A DNA stretch of 64,000 nt from Zobellia uliginosa (GTDB lineage: Bacteria; Bacteroidota; Bacteroidia; Flavobacteriales; Flavobacteriaceae). Location: assembly GCF_900156625.1 (NCBI RefSeq), contig NZ_FTOB01000002.1:738275-802274 (forward strand), written 5' to 3'. Positions 27,660 to 36,826 of this stretch are shown piece by piece. The notes beneath the pieces are model-generated. The model had not been told where the DNA came from and made no database searches. It was given only the letters and a program-made list of their open reading frames with translations. Numbering within the stretch: position 1 is the first letter of the stretch; each line of letters opens with the position of its first letter. Position numbers and translations under genes: made by a program.

Positions 27660-30032
27660 TCATTCGTTTTCAATACGCACCGAAAAATTTTTGCATTCCC
27701 ATTTCTTCGCTTCTTTCCAATAAAATGTGAACTCCAGGGATGTGGCCTCTTTGTGGCAGGGCTGAATGTCGATAATAAATAGTCCGATATTAAGGTGCTT
27801 TGCCTGCGTTTGATAGGTGGTTTTCCAATGGTCGTCCGTCCAATGTAGGGTACAATCGGCCAAGGTCTCGACCCGTAATGTTTTTCCCTTGGGTGAGATG
27901 CGGGTTCCGTTATCAAATCGCCACACTTGGTAATCCGATATGGTTTTTTTGCATAGATACCGTTCACAGGTTTGTTCGGGCATATCAAATACCTTTTTAT
28001 GGTCTATAGAAATACAGAGTTTGATGTATTCGGCATGGGCCCATGTCAGGGGCATTGCCGACCCTGTATGTCTACCCCGATATAGTCCCTTTTCGGGTAT
28101 ATCGTCTTTGTCCCATATCTGTTCGGGCAGTAAGCCGTTATTGGCAAAGGCATCCATAGCATTTAGGAGCTTCCGGGCCGATTCGATATGGCCCGCGGCG
28201 ATTTCATAGTGGGCCCTTTCTCCTGTCAATAGGGGCCATGCCCGACCTTTTCCCGTACCGTCATAAGGATCGCCGTTTTCATGTTCCCCATAGCCGTCAT
28301 TATTGTAGCGGTACCAACAGCTGCCATTGGGGGTATCGACCTTTAGTTCGGCATCGATTACTTTTAGGGTATTTAAGATTCTTTGGTCATCGGGTGCGCG
28401 AAGGCCGAACCTGACCAAGGCCAATGCGTCTACGCTGATTAGTTCGTTAATGGGCGTTTTGCCATGGTCAAAATGGTGATTTTTTAAATTGATCGTTCGG
28501 TCTCCCAATTCAGCAGCGGGAATATCGGTAAAAGGGTTAATGCGGATGTAATAGCCGTCTACCCCATGTTTTTGCGCCAAGGGCGTACCGGTCACATAGG
28601 TTCGGTATTCGATAGTATCGTTCCAGGTATCGGCTGTCTCACGACAATAGGCAGCTAAGGTTTCTTCCCCGTTTATTTCGGCCAGTTCTGCCCCGGCCAA
28701 TAAGGCGGCAATTTCGGTGGCCATGGTAAAGGGCGAAAAACCACTTTCTTCTTCCCATCGGTCTTGGTCGGTATAAGGGCCGTTTATCAATAGGAAGGTA
28801 AGGGCCTTTTTGGCCAAGGGCCAATATCGTTTCATACGATCTTTTCCAATGGTGTTGCGCAAATAACCTTTGAGCATTTCCAAAATAGGCAAGGCAATTT
28901 GGTCCATTTGAATGCCGGTCCAGTTCGGTTCCCCTTGAAGCCACATATTCTGCGGCCAACTCCCATCGGCATTTTGGGTAGACATCAGATAGTTTACAAT
29001 ACGCGATATGTCCGCCTTGGTTTCAAGGGCGTTGAACCCACCGGCACTTTCCACAAGGTCACGGGGCCATACAACGTGGTAACCGCTTTTATCGGAGTCT
29101 CCCTTTGTGTTTCCCCAAGGAATGGAAAGGCTCGCTATAATGCCACCGGGAAAGTTTTTGGCCTCGTGCATACGTAGGGTAGCGGCACTTGTCTTAAAAT
29201 TTTTGGCAGCTATTTTGGGCAAGGTATTTTGCCAGGTTTGCCACTCTTGTATGTATCGTCTTTTTGCCGAGTTAAAACCGTTTAAGATACTTGATCTGGC
29301 ATGATTGGCGGCCTCTAAATGGGTACGGCCAAAACTTATGGCCAAAACAAAGTCTTTTTCGCTTATGTCTATTTCGCCGGTAAGGGCGATATTTCCATGG
29401 GAAGCACGCTCATATTGCCATTTTAATTTACGGTGTTGGTGTAAATCCGTCCATCCGTCCGAAATACCTACAAAGCCGACGGACCGATGCAACCATTTGG
29501 AGGAACAGGCCATGGCTACGGCTATATCGCCATTTTTGGCAAATAGCATTTCATCCCCCTTATACTCGCCAAGCCAACCCGAGTTGTGGCCCCCTTCATT
29601 GTTTAAATGGGGTGCGAGCAAAGCGAATAATTGAAAAGGGGATTCGGGATGGATCGGTTCGAACCTTATATGTTGCAGAATAGTATTGCGAAAAGGATCG
29701 GCAATGATTTCCTTGGTGATCTTAAATTTCCCGGAGGGATCGCTATTGACGATATGATAGGCGGGAATCCCCTCTTCGATTGTTTTTGTAAAGTGTTCCG
29801 TATCTCTTTTTTCCTCAGAAAAAAATCCATGTCCATCCGTAACGATGAGTCCCATATCACGTATACAGGCAATATCTTCACGAGGGTAGTAGGCTTCGTT
29901 CAGAATACCGTGGCTAAGGGTGAAAGTTACGTCGGAAGCCGAATTGAGGGCCTTTCCGATTCCTGATTTCGTACTAGAGCTCCATCTGGCCTCAATTCCT
30001 GGAGCACCTGGTGCTTCTCCGTTTTTAGACAT
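27660..30032 (-). CDS. GH15 glucoamylase/glucodextranase (glucan 1,4-alpha-glucosidase)
   Basis: The 790-residue protein combines an N-terminal beta-sandwich (LSHGILNEAYYPREDI near 38-53) with a GH15 (alpha/alpha)6 barrel. Barrel motifs are YHVVWPRDLVESAGGF, WPQNMWLQGEPNWTGIQMDQ, a likely acid Glu in EEESGFSPFTMATE, and a likely base Glu in RAWPLLTGERAHYE. It has no signal peptide, so it probably acts on cytoplasmic glycogen or maltodextrins and releases glucose for the glk in this island. It is convergent with the ClC gene and has its own island promoter. Confidence 0.92.
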   Translation of the reverse strand: MSKNGEAPGAPGIEARWSSSTKSGIGKALNSASDVTFTLSHGILNEAYYPREDIACIRDMGLIVTDGHGFFSEEKRDTEHFTKTIEEGIPAYHIVNSDPSGKFKITKEIIADPFRNTILQHIRFEPIHPESPFQLFALLAPHLNNEGGHNSGWLGEYKGDEMLFAKNGDIAVAMACSSKWLHRSVGFVGISDGWTDLHQHRKLKWQYERASHGNIALTGEIDISEKDFVLAISFGRTHLEAANHARSSILNGFNSAKRRYIQEWQTWQNTLPKIAAKNFKTSAATLRMHEAKNFPGGIIASLSIPWGNTKGDSDKSGYHVVWPRDLVESAGGFNALETKADISRIVNYLMSTQNADGSWPQNMWLQGEPNWTGIQMDQIALPILEMLKGYLRNTIGKDRMKRYWPLAKKALTFLLINGPYTDQDRWEEESGFSPFTMATEIAALLAGAELAEINGEETLAAYCRETADTWNDTIEYRTYVTGTPLAQKHGVDGYYIRINPFTDIPAAELGDRTINLKNHHFDHGKTPINELISVDALALVRFGLRAPDDQRILNTLKVIDAELKVDTPNGSCWYRYNNDGYGEHENGDPYDGTGKGRAWPLLTGERAHYEIAAGHIESARKLLNAMDAFANNGLLPEQIWDKDDIPEKGLYRGRHTGSAMPLTWAHAEYIKLCISIDHKKVFDMPEQTCERYLCKKTISDYQVWRFDNGTRISPKGKTLRVETLADCTLHWTDDHWKTTYQTQAKHLNIGLFIIDIQPCHKEATSLEFTFYWKEAKKWECKNFSVRIENE

Positions 30033-30122
30033 ATTTTGATAGGATGTATTGAGGTTTTTTATTTGCTTATGGCTTCCTGTCCATCAGCATACATTAGATA
30101 AATAGGAGCCTCAATTTTAGGC

Positions 30123-30166
30123 GAAAGTTACTTCTTGTTAGGGTGGTGGAACATGATTTGGATCAG
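30123..30166 (-). promoter_or_regulatory. Island regulon promoter for the GH15 gene
   Basis: Operator core TGAT-TTGG-ATCA at 30154-30165 with -7 box TAACTTTC (30130 to 30123 on the minus strand, five of six defined bases), spacing 29.5 bp. This is the last copy seen; I found none from here to 64 kb. Confidence 0.7.
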
Positions 30167-30309
30167 TTCCTTTTGAAGCGGGCCGGAAGCAATGGCTACG
30201 TATCGAAGAAGTGGAGGCTTTTGGTAGTTAAGAGCTGAGGAAAAGAGAGCTCGCTCCTTAGTGGTATTGGGCGTTGAGGGGTGAAGTAGGGAAAGGGCCG
30301 AGGGTAGGT

Positions 30310-30801
30310 TTACTGAGGAAGCAAACGTACATAACGGATAAAGCCCCTACCTTTTATCTTCGATTTTAGGTTTTCGCTAGTAAGTTGAAATTCCACATCG
30401 TTTTTATAATACTCTTGGTCTTCAACGGCAGATTCAAAACGGATTTTGTAGCCCGCATCTATCTTGTCTAGGGGAATTCCCAATACGGTCATTTTACGCT
30501 GTCCACCCGTTACGGTTTCACCTACAATAGCATCGATGTCCGGTCTTTTTTTACCGTAAAGTTGTTTCCACCATTCCTCTAGGTCGCGGTACCATTCGTT
30601 ATCGTCGCCTTGTACATACAGGGTTTCTACGTATTCTTCCTTGCTGTTGAGCAAGGATACTACGATATAGGCTCCTTCTCCCGTATAATTCGTCAGTTGG
30701 ATCAGACATTTGTAACCGATTCTTTCCTGGGGAAAGGTAAAGCTGGTCAATCCCACTAGGCATAGGGTAAAAAGGACAAAGGGTAGATATCGTTTTTTCA
30801 T
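30310..30801 (-). CDS. DUF2271-family periplasmic protein
   Basis: The 163-residue protein has a signal peptide (about 22 residues) and then a beta-rich domain matching DUF2271: CLIQLTNYTGEGAYIVVSLL, WYRDLEEWWKQLYGKKRPDIDAIVGETVTGGQRK and the closing RGFIRYVRLLP. DUF2271 proteins usually travel with PepSY proteins and TonB-dependent receptors in iron or heme loci; no PepSY gene is visible here. It lies 321 bp after the DUF6607 gene on the same strand. Confidence 0.8.
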   Translation of the reverse strand: MKKRYLPFVLFTLCLVGLTSFTFPQERIGYKCLIQLTNYTGEGAYIVVSLLNSKEEYVETLYVQGDDNEWYRDLEEWWKQLYGKKRPDIDAIVGETVTGGQRKMTVLGIPLDKIDAGYKIRFESAVEDQEYYKNDVEFQLTSENLKSKIKGRGFIRYVRLLPQ

Positions 30802-31122
30802 GTTTTTTGTGTTGTAGGAGTCAGATACTTATTACAATAATCAGTTGGTGTTGTATGTGTTTTCAGGGCCTAAGTGATAAGCAATGTCCATAATTTGGTT
30901 TTAGCGATTATATGCCCCCGTATGTCAAACGATATGCTAAACGGGAAGGTTTTTGACCCAAGGAGGGGCCGCAACGAAAGGGGGTGTCTTCCTTTGCGGC
31001 CATGTCAGATTCTAGGGCCGAAATTTCCTTATGGGCGCAATCGAAGAACATCGTTTTCGAGATAGCTTACCAATTGGAAAATAATGGGGGCATAAACCGC
31101 ATACAGTCCTTTTGTTTTACCT
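30802..31122. other. Intergenic stretch with an imperfect inverted repeat
   Basis: No coding region is supported in these 321 bp. GGCCGCAA (30967-30974) faces TTGCGGCC (30994-31001), with a small bulge extending the stem by AAGG/CCTT. It could attenuate readthrough from the DUF6607 gene into the DUF2271 gene. Confidence 0.4.
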
Positions 31123-32037
31123 CTATTTTACAAATGATTCGATTACTTTTTCTATATGCTTCTTTTTTACCATGTCCTCATCAAAGAGATACTTGTAGAG
31201 AACTTTGTTGTCTACTTTTTCGGCGAGGTGCAAATCTGTTTTACGAGCAAAAACCTCGTCCCACTTCGTACGAACTATGGCCCATTTTTTTGCATTGGAC
31301 TCCCACCACTCGGCGCTAGGGGCGCAGCGCGAGTCATCTACCTTTACATAGGTGTTATAGCCTTTTTCTTTGGCGATGATGACATCTTCTTGCCCTTTTT
31401 GCCGCAAAATTTTAGCGTTGTCTTGGTCATGTACCCAACCGTAGTCGGTTATTTCGTGCCTATTGCCCCGTAGGGTCAAATTGTAATCGCCTCGGGTGGT
31501 GTATTCCCTACGGGGAAGGGGGGCGGGGGTTGTGTTTTCCCAGTAACTTTTTCCATCTACATGCACCCATGTGGCGGAGCCTTCGTATCTGGGACTATCA
31601 TCTACTTGATACACTTTTTGTGTCCATTGTCCCGTTACCTCTTCTTCTGTTTTTTGTTGGTAGACCCATTCATTATCGGCATTGTACAGATAGAGGTCCC
31701 TGTTTTCAAATAACCAATCTTGACGCCAGTGCTTAATGATCATAGGGTCGGCGGGATTTCCTACCTGTAGGATATGCTGTATGGATATTTTATCGGACTC
31801 ATCGGTTACGAGCTGCGCCCACTCAAGGCCCTTGTCGATCTTGGTTTTTGAAGGCTTGTACAGGGAGTCCTGACTATAGTTGAAGGTTTCGGCAAAATTG
31901 AAGCTTACCTCGTAACAGCCACACATTTTTTTTATGGCTTCGGCATCTTGTTCTTTTTTGTCTTTTTGGGCACTTCCTTGAAAGCTTATAGCGGTACAGG
32001 CAAGGGCTAGAAAAAGGGATGTTTTCATGATGATCAT
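31123..32037 (-). CDS. DUF6607-like exported protein
   Basis: The 304-residue protein has a signal peptide ending near QGSAQK. The mature part starts with a CGCYEVSFNFAETF segment and is rich in Trp, Tyr and charged residues, with WVHVDGKSYWENTTPAPLPRREYT in the middle. This matches the DUF6607 group found beside heme and iron uptake genes in Bacteroidetes. Alternative start codons lie 3 and 9 bases apart. It is divergent from the TonB-dependent receptor and shares its operator region. Function unknown. Confidence 0.7.
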   Translation of the reverse strand: MIIMKTSLFLALACTAISFQGSAQKDKKEQDAEAIKKMCGCYEVSFNFAETFNYSQDSLYKPSKTKIDKGLEWAQLVTDESDKISIQHILQVGNPADPMIIKHWRQDWLFENRDLYLYNADNEWVYQQKTEEEVTGQWTQKVYQVDDSPRYEGSATWVHVDGKSYWENTTPAPLPRREYTTRGDYNLTLRGNRHEITDYGWVHDQDNAKILRQKGQEDVIIAKEKGYNTYVKVDDSRCAPSAEWWESNAKKWAIVRTKWDEVFARKTDLHLAEKVDNKVLYKYLFDEDMVKKKHIEKVIESFVK

Positions 32038-32067
32038 AATTTATTTTTTGGTCAAATGTTTCAGCCG

Positions 32068-32140
32068 CAAAATTATAAAATTTATTTAGACTGATTAAAA
32101 ATAATACATATATTTGCTCACTATTAAGAATCAATCTAAA
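32068..32140. promoter_or_regulatory. Divergent heme-locus promoters with shared inverted-repeat operator
   Basis: A rightward -7 box TATATTTG (32109-32116) and a leftward -7 box TAATTTTG (32075 to 32068) are both exact. TTTAGACTGATT (32085-32096) and AATCAATCTAAA (32129-32140) are inverted copies matching at 11 of 12 positions, and they flank the rightward box. This layout fits a repressor, probably an iron-dependent one such as Fur, but the regulator is inferred. Confidence 0.6.
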
Positions 32141-32148
32141 CAATATTC

Positions 32149-34275
32149 ATGTCCCTTCGCGTATCGTTTACCGTGTTATCTACCCTTTTTTGTGTTACCA
32201 TAAATGCCCAAGAACAGCGCGATTCTACAGGTACGACAGCGTTGGAAGAAGTTGTGGTAACCGGACAGTACCATAGGCAGAGTGTCGATAAATCCGTATT
32301 TCAAGTAAAGGTTATCCCTCGTCGGGTTATCGATAATCTAGCGGCGAACAATTTGGCCGATGTACTGAACCAAACCTTGAACATCAATATTGTTCCGAAT
32401 CCTTCAAGTGGAAAAAGTGGGGTTCAGTTATTTGGATTGGACTCACAGTATTTCAAGATTTTGATAGACAATGTGCCCCTGATCAATGATGAAGGTCTAG
32501 GGAATAATACCGACCTGACACAATTGAACTTAGATGATGTGGAACAGGTGGAAATTGTAGAGGGCTCTATGGGGGTACAATACGGATCGAATGCCGTATC
32601 GGGTATAATCAATATAATTACGAAAAAATCTTCCGCCTATAAATGGCAGATTAACCCCTATGTTCAAGAAGAGACTATTGGTAGTGAATATGGATTTGCC
32701 CATAAGGGACGCCATATCCAATCCTTGAAAGTGGGGCATAACATTTCGGAAAAGTGGTATATGAACGGCACCTATACCCGCAACGATTTCGCCGGTCACT
32801 TCGGAGATCGAAAGGGTCGGGATTACGAACGGAACGACGGTCATAGGGGACATGAGTGGTTGCCCAAATTGCAGAACAATGCCAAAGCCCTTGTGCGTTA
32901 TAATGGTGATGGCCTTAAGGCTTTTTACAGGTTCGAGTATTTTGACGAGGAAGTTTCGCTATATGACTCACTGGTGCGTACCAATCTAAATTCGGCCACT
33001 CAAACCACGAACCCTACCGCATCCGATGAAATCTTCTTATCAAAACGCTTCAACCACCACTTCAACCTCTCGGGAAAGCTTACCGAGACCATAAATTATG
33101 ACGCTTCATTCTCATATCAGCAACAAAAACGCGACGTTGAAACCTATAATTATAGGATCAGGTCAAATGAAAAGTTTGACCAAGAGTCTTTTGAATATGA
33201 GTCCCGTAAAGGGTTTTATTCTCGGGGAACCCTCAATAACCTGTTTCGAAATAGGTGGTCTAATTACCAGTTCGGATACGAGGTGAGTGCGATTGATGGT
33301 TATTCTTCTTCGCTGGCGGGCGATTTTGAGACAGACCATATCAAACGACGATTGGAATCGTACGATGTATTCGCCTCGGCCGAGTACGTAGTAAGCAAAA
33401 AGTTTTCCGTACGGCCTGGGGTACGCTCCCTTTTTTCTTCAAAGTTCGACCCTCAGACCGCCTTCTCTTTAAGTACGCGCTATCTTTTTGAGAACGCTTA
33501 TCAATTGCGCGCGGTACTAGGCACTTCACCTAGGAGTCCTAATTACGATGAATTGTTCTCCTATTTCGTAGATATCAACCATGACCTTAGAGGCAATGAA
33601 GACCTGGATCCCGAGCGGGGTTACTCGGCCTTTTTACATTTAAAAAAGGAGTTTTGGGCGGAAGATAGCGCATGGTCCTTAAAAAGTAAACTATCCGCTT
33701 GGTACCTTTCCGTAGATGATCGAATAGAGTTGACGATCGTCAATACCAATCCCTTGGCTTTTCAGTACAACAATATTGACAGTTATAAGACATGGGGGCT
33801 CTCTTATACGAATACGTTATCTTATAATAAGCTGCAACTGAGCGGTGGCATCTCTTTCTCCGGGCAATCCAAAAACTTGGAAAGTCAGGAAGATTTCAAT
33901 GATGACTACCTCTATTCCGTACAGTTGAATGGAAACCTATCGTACCGTCTTCCGAAGTGGAATACCGTTTTTTCGGCATACTACAAGTTCACGGGGAAGC
34001 AATATCAGTTTTTACAAGATCAGAATGAAGAGGGGGAGGTCATCTTTATCAAGGGGGAACAAGATCAATACGCTTGGCTGGATGCTACCGTAAAAAAATC
34101 TTTCTACGACAACAGACTTCAGCTAACCCTTGGCGCTCGAAACCTCATAGACATAACCCGGGTGAACACCGTTTCGGGTGGGGGAGGGACCCTCCATTCG
34201 AACGCTACAAGTAGCGTTTTACTCGGTTATGGAAGGTCATACTTTTTAAAACTATCGTACAATCTTAATCTCTAA
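32149..34275 (+). CDS. TonB-dependent outer-membrane receptor (heme/iron type)
   Basis: The 708-residue protein has a signal peptide (to about residue 21), a TonB-box-like EEVVVTGQ stretch near 31-38, and a plug domain near 45-160 with DNVPLINDEG and VEIVEGSMGVQYGSNAVSGIINI. A 22-strand-type barrel follows and ends in the outer-membrane signal YFLKLSYNLNL. The HmuY-type gene lies 11 bp downstream, so heme or hemoprotein is the likely ligand. The plug lacks the N-terminal SusC-like domain. Confidence 0.88.
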   Translation: MSLRVSFTVLSTLFCVTINAQEQRDSTGTTALEEVVVTGQYHRQSVDKSVFQVKVIPRRVIDNLAANNLADVLNQTLNINIVPNPSSGKSGVQLFGLDSQYFKILIDNVPLINDEGLGNNTDLTQLNLDDVEQVEIVEGSMGVQYGSNAVSGIINIITKKSSAYKWQINPYVQEETIGSEYGFAHKGRHIQSLKVGHNISEKWYMNGTYTRNDFAGHFGDRKGRDYERNDGHRGHEWLPKLQNNAKALVRYNGDGLKAFYRFEYFDEEVSLYDSLVRTNLNSATQTTNPTASDEIFLSKRFNHHFNLSGKLTETINYDASFSYQQQKRDVETYNYRIRSNEKFDQESFEYESRKGFYSRGTLNNLFRNRWSNYQFGYEVSAIDGYSSSLAGDFETDHIKRRLESYDVFASAEYVVSKKFSVRPGVRSLFSSKFDPQTAFSLSTRYLFENAYQLRAVLGTSPRSPNYDELFSYFVDINHDLRGNEDLDPERGYSAFLHLKKEFWAEDSAWSLKSKLSAWYLSVDDRIELTIVNTNPLAFQYNNIDSYKTWGLSYTNTLSYNKLQLSGGISFSGQSKNLESQEDFNDDYLYSVQLNGNLSYRLPKWNTVFSAYYKFTGKQYQFLQDQNEEGEVIFIKGEQDQYAWLDATVKKSFYDNRLQLTLGARNLIDITRVNTVSGGGGTLHSNATSSVLLGYGRSYFLKLSYNLNL

Positions 34276-34286
34276 TTACTATACTT

Positions 34287-35711
34287 ATGAAAATCACCAT
34301 CAAACCTATTTTAACCCTTTTGCTTCTTGTGTTGGTCTCGGCCTGCAGTTCTGATGATGCTACTGTTGTACAGGAAGATTTTGTTGTCGCTTTTGAAAAT
34401 CCGTCAGTGAGTTTCGGGGCCTCGGAAGACGAAAAAAATATCGACCTGGTGTTTTCAACGGCGGCACCGGAAAACGGTTCTGTAGAAATTTCGTTTACGG
34501 GTACCAATGCCACCTATGGCGATACCGAAGATTTTGTAACGGTACCTGCCGCTGTGAACGGGGTCGTTACCCTAGATATCGCAAGTGGGGCAGAGCGTGC
34601 TTCCTTTGTTTTTAAGAAGTTAAAAGATGCAGTTGAAGGCACCGAGAAATCGATAACCCTAGAGATAAGTGCTGTTCATCTTTCCGATGGTCTGTCGAAT
34701 GGAACCACAAGTATGCAAGTGGCCTTTGAAGAAACTGCGGCCCTTGGAGGTCAAATGGCACCTGAGGTAGGAGGCCCCAATGAGCCGAATCAGGTCTACA
34801 TTGACCTTAGTGCCCAAAACCAAAGCAGTATAAGTCGTGAAGCCTGGGACTTGGCATTTTATAATGGGGATGCGTTTAGGGTAGCCATTAACAGCTCCCT
34901 TTACATGGCTGTGGCCGAGCATGATGAAATCGATATCGATGCCGTTACGGCGGAGCAGGTAGCCGGGCTTCAGGCCAGTGTGGCCGTTGGGACCTTTGAT
35001 GCGGCCAATACGGCATATGTAGATGTGCCCAGTGGTGATATCAAGGGAACGGCCATTAAAGAAGTATCCGAAGTCGATGCGGCGAACAAAGTGTATTTGC
35101 TCAACATGGGATCAAAAATAGGTACGGAAGAACCGGAAACCGGTGGGGTGAATACTTCAGGTGATTCCCGTGGATGGATGAAAATCAGGGTGCTGAGAAA
35201 CGGTAACGACTATACCTTGCAATATGCCCGTCTTGAGGACACCACGCATAAGGAAATAAGTGTTTCCAAGGATGCGGCATTCAATTTTCAATTTGTCAGT
35301 CTTATATCCGATACGCTCGTTAGTGTTGAACCCGAAAAGGATAAATGGGATCTCAATTTTACGGTTTTCACCAATGAGATTGAAGGGTATGGGTCTTATG
35401 GCTATGCCGATTTTGTTGCTACCAATAGCAAAGGCGAGGTTTCGGCCTATAAGGTAGATGCCGAAAGTAAGCCTTACGAGGAATTTACGATATCCGACAT
35501 TGATACGGAAGCCTTGGACACCGACCAAAGAGCTATTGGAAGCAGTTGGCGAAATGGAGGCGGACCAGGAACCCTGCCTTCCTTAAAAGAAGATGTATTC
35601 TTTATCGTAAAGGATGGCGATGGCAATTACTATAAATTGAAATTTACGGCTTTGGTAAATGAAAGTGGTATTAGGGGATACCCCGCTTTTGAGTACACAC
35701 TTCTTCAATAG
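34287..35711 (+). CDS. HmuY-family heme-binding lipoprotein
   Basis: The 474-residue protein has a lipoprotein signal with LVSACSSDD (Cys near residue 20). Residues about 30-150 form a beta-rich domain resembling Calx-beta. The C-terminal two thirds match HmuY: NQVYIDLSAQNQ, SREAWDLAFYNGDAFRVAINSS, and later WDLNFTVFTNEIEGYGSYGYADFV. HmuY lipoproteins capture heme at the surface and pass it to the TonB receptor encoded just upstream. A strong terminator follows. Confidence 0.85.
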   Translation: MKITIKPILTLLLLVLVSACSSDDATVVQEDFVVAFENPSVSFGASEDEKNIDLVFSTAAPENGSVEISFTGTNATYGDTEDFVTVPAAVNGVVTLDIASGAERASFVFKKLKDAVEGTEKSITLEISAVHLSDGLSNGTTSMQVAFEETAALGGQMAPEVGGPNEPNQVYIDLSAQNQSSISREAWDLAFYNGDAFRVAINSSLYMAVAEHDEIDIDAVTAEQVAGLQASVAVGTFDAANTAYVDVPSGDIKGTAIKEVSEVDAANKVYLLNMGSKIGTEEPETGGVNTSGDSRGWMKIRVLRNGNDYTLQYARLEDTTHKEISVSKDAAFNFQFVSLISDTLVSVEPEKDKWDLNFTVFTNEIEGYGSYGYADFVATNSKGEVSAYKVDAESKPYEEFTISDIDTEALDTDQRAIGSSWRNGGGPGTLPSLKEDVFFIVKDGDGNYYKLKFTALVNESGIRGYPAFEYTLLQ

Positions 35712-35743
35712 CCCTTGACCTTAAGTCTGTTTGAAAACATTGA

Positions 35744-35775
35744 AACCGGACATGGACAGGTGTCCGGTTTTTTTA
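35744..35775 (+). terminator. Intrinsic terminator after the HmuY-type gene
   Basis: AAACCGGACA (35744-35753) pairs with TGTCCGGTTT (35762-35771) and is followed by a T-run. Confidence 0.88.
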
Positions 35776-35858
35776 ACCTAAAAAAGTGTAGAACAGCTGC
35801 GAACACAGTGACTCAAACTAAACGAAATAGTTTTTATGAATCAATAAATAGGATAAAA

Positions 35859-36197
35859 ATGGAACTACTATATCAAAATGGTTATGGAGCGATGTATAAA
35901 ATGAAGAATACAACAACGGGGGTGCACGAACTGCAAATGATTGTAGATACCGTAGGCGTGTTTATGTCTAGGGACGACCTAGACCATCTTTTGGGCATTG
36001 TTCGTAAATCTAACGAACCCTGTACCTGTGCCGATTGTGGAGGGAATCATTGCAATAAGATTTGGTGCTCCAGTCCTTTGGTCGATATCTGCTTAAAAGT
36101 CGACGAAGCTATTATTGACCATATGGAAGACCTGATCCAAGGGGCCCAGTTTATGTTGGATATGGATGCTACCTTAGAGAAATACCGATTAAAATAA
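35859..36197 (+). CDS. Small Cys-rich protein of unknown function
   Basis: The start at 35859 (MELLYQNGYG) gives 112 residues. The longer frame from 35715 runs through the terminator of the preceding gene and is rejected. The protein has a CTCADCGGNHC cluster near 53-63 and another Cys in KIWCSS, which could bind Zn2+ or Fe-S. No signal peptide is visible. It has its own leader after the terminator and is followed by a second strong terminator, so it is monocistronic. I do not recognise a characterised family; proximity to the heme locus is suggestive only. Confidence 0.65.
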   Translation: MELLYQNGYGAMYKMKNTTTGVHELQMIVDTVGVFMSRDDLDHLLGIVRKSNEPCTCADCGGNHCNKIWCSSPLVDICLKVDEAIIDHMEDLIQGAQFMLDMDATLEKYRLK

Positions 36198-36210
36198 AGC
36201 TGATACCACA

Positions 36211-36240
36211 AAAAAGCAGTGTCAAACACTGCTTTTTTAT
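36211..36240 (+). terminator. Intrinsic terminator
   Basis: AAAAAGCAGTG (36211-36221) pairs with CACTGCTTTTT (36227-36237) around TCAAA. The stem includes the A/T tracts. Confidence 0.88.
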
Positions 36241-36258
36241 TGGAGATGGGGTAAACCA

Positions 36259-36692
36259 TTAATACTTGATTCCCGGTGTGGGCTGCATGGCCGTTTCTAT
36301 ATGTAGGGTATTTGTTCCCTTTGAAAGACTTTCCAAGGGACCTACTTTGGGGTGGGCTCCTATTCTTCTACTTCGATTGAAATCCCCGTTTACTCGATAA
36401 TCGAGATTAAATGCGCCCAGGCTTGCCTCAAAATCAAGGTGTATTCCTTTTAAGGCCTTGCGCGCTTGCCCTGAGGTAGTTTACTATAATAGAGAAGTGG
36501 GACTTATCGGCTATATTCTGTTCGGCACACCGGATCCTTAATGTAATGGAGCGTACTGTCTATACAAAAATGCCGACGGTCCATACAAATTAACTCCGCA
36601 AGATTCGGGAGTCCGTATATATTTGATTCGTTGATTTCCGTGATACGGTAATTGACAAGACCAACCACCTTCCTTACGATACAAGCCGATTC
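36259..36692 (-). pseudogene. Degraded minus-strand coding remnant
   Basis: No intact gene lies in the 629-bp gap 36198-36826. On the minus strand, a frame without a start is open from 36480 to a stop at 36259 (73 residues), with protein-like text such as IHLDFEASLGAFNLDYRVNG and an end NTLHIETAMQPTPGIKY. A second frame is open from 36692 to 36504 (62 residues) with NESNIYGLPNLAELICMDRR. The third frame reads AEQNIADKSHFSIIVNYL across the join. This looks like the C-terminal part of an old gene broken by frameshifts. Family not recognised, and chance open frames remain possible. Confidence 0.4.
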
Positions 36693-36826
36693 TTAAGCGC
36701 TTGATGCAGCTTTCTCCCGATTATTCCCCCTAGAAAATTTTAAGGTCCAATGCCCTTATCAATTAGGTATTACGGACTTCGAAACATAGGAAAAAGGATA
36801 ATAATCTATATAAAAATGAAAGTGTT

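Noticed and set aside
30984-31319. Plus-strand 111-aa ORF
   Set aside because: It runs antisense into the DUF6607 gene and has no family-like features; a shadow frame.
35715-35858. N-terminal extension of the small Cys-rich protein
   Set aside because: It reads through the HmuY-gene terminator and is not protein-like; the start at 35859 is better.
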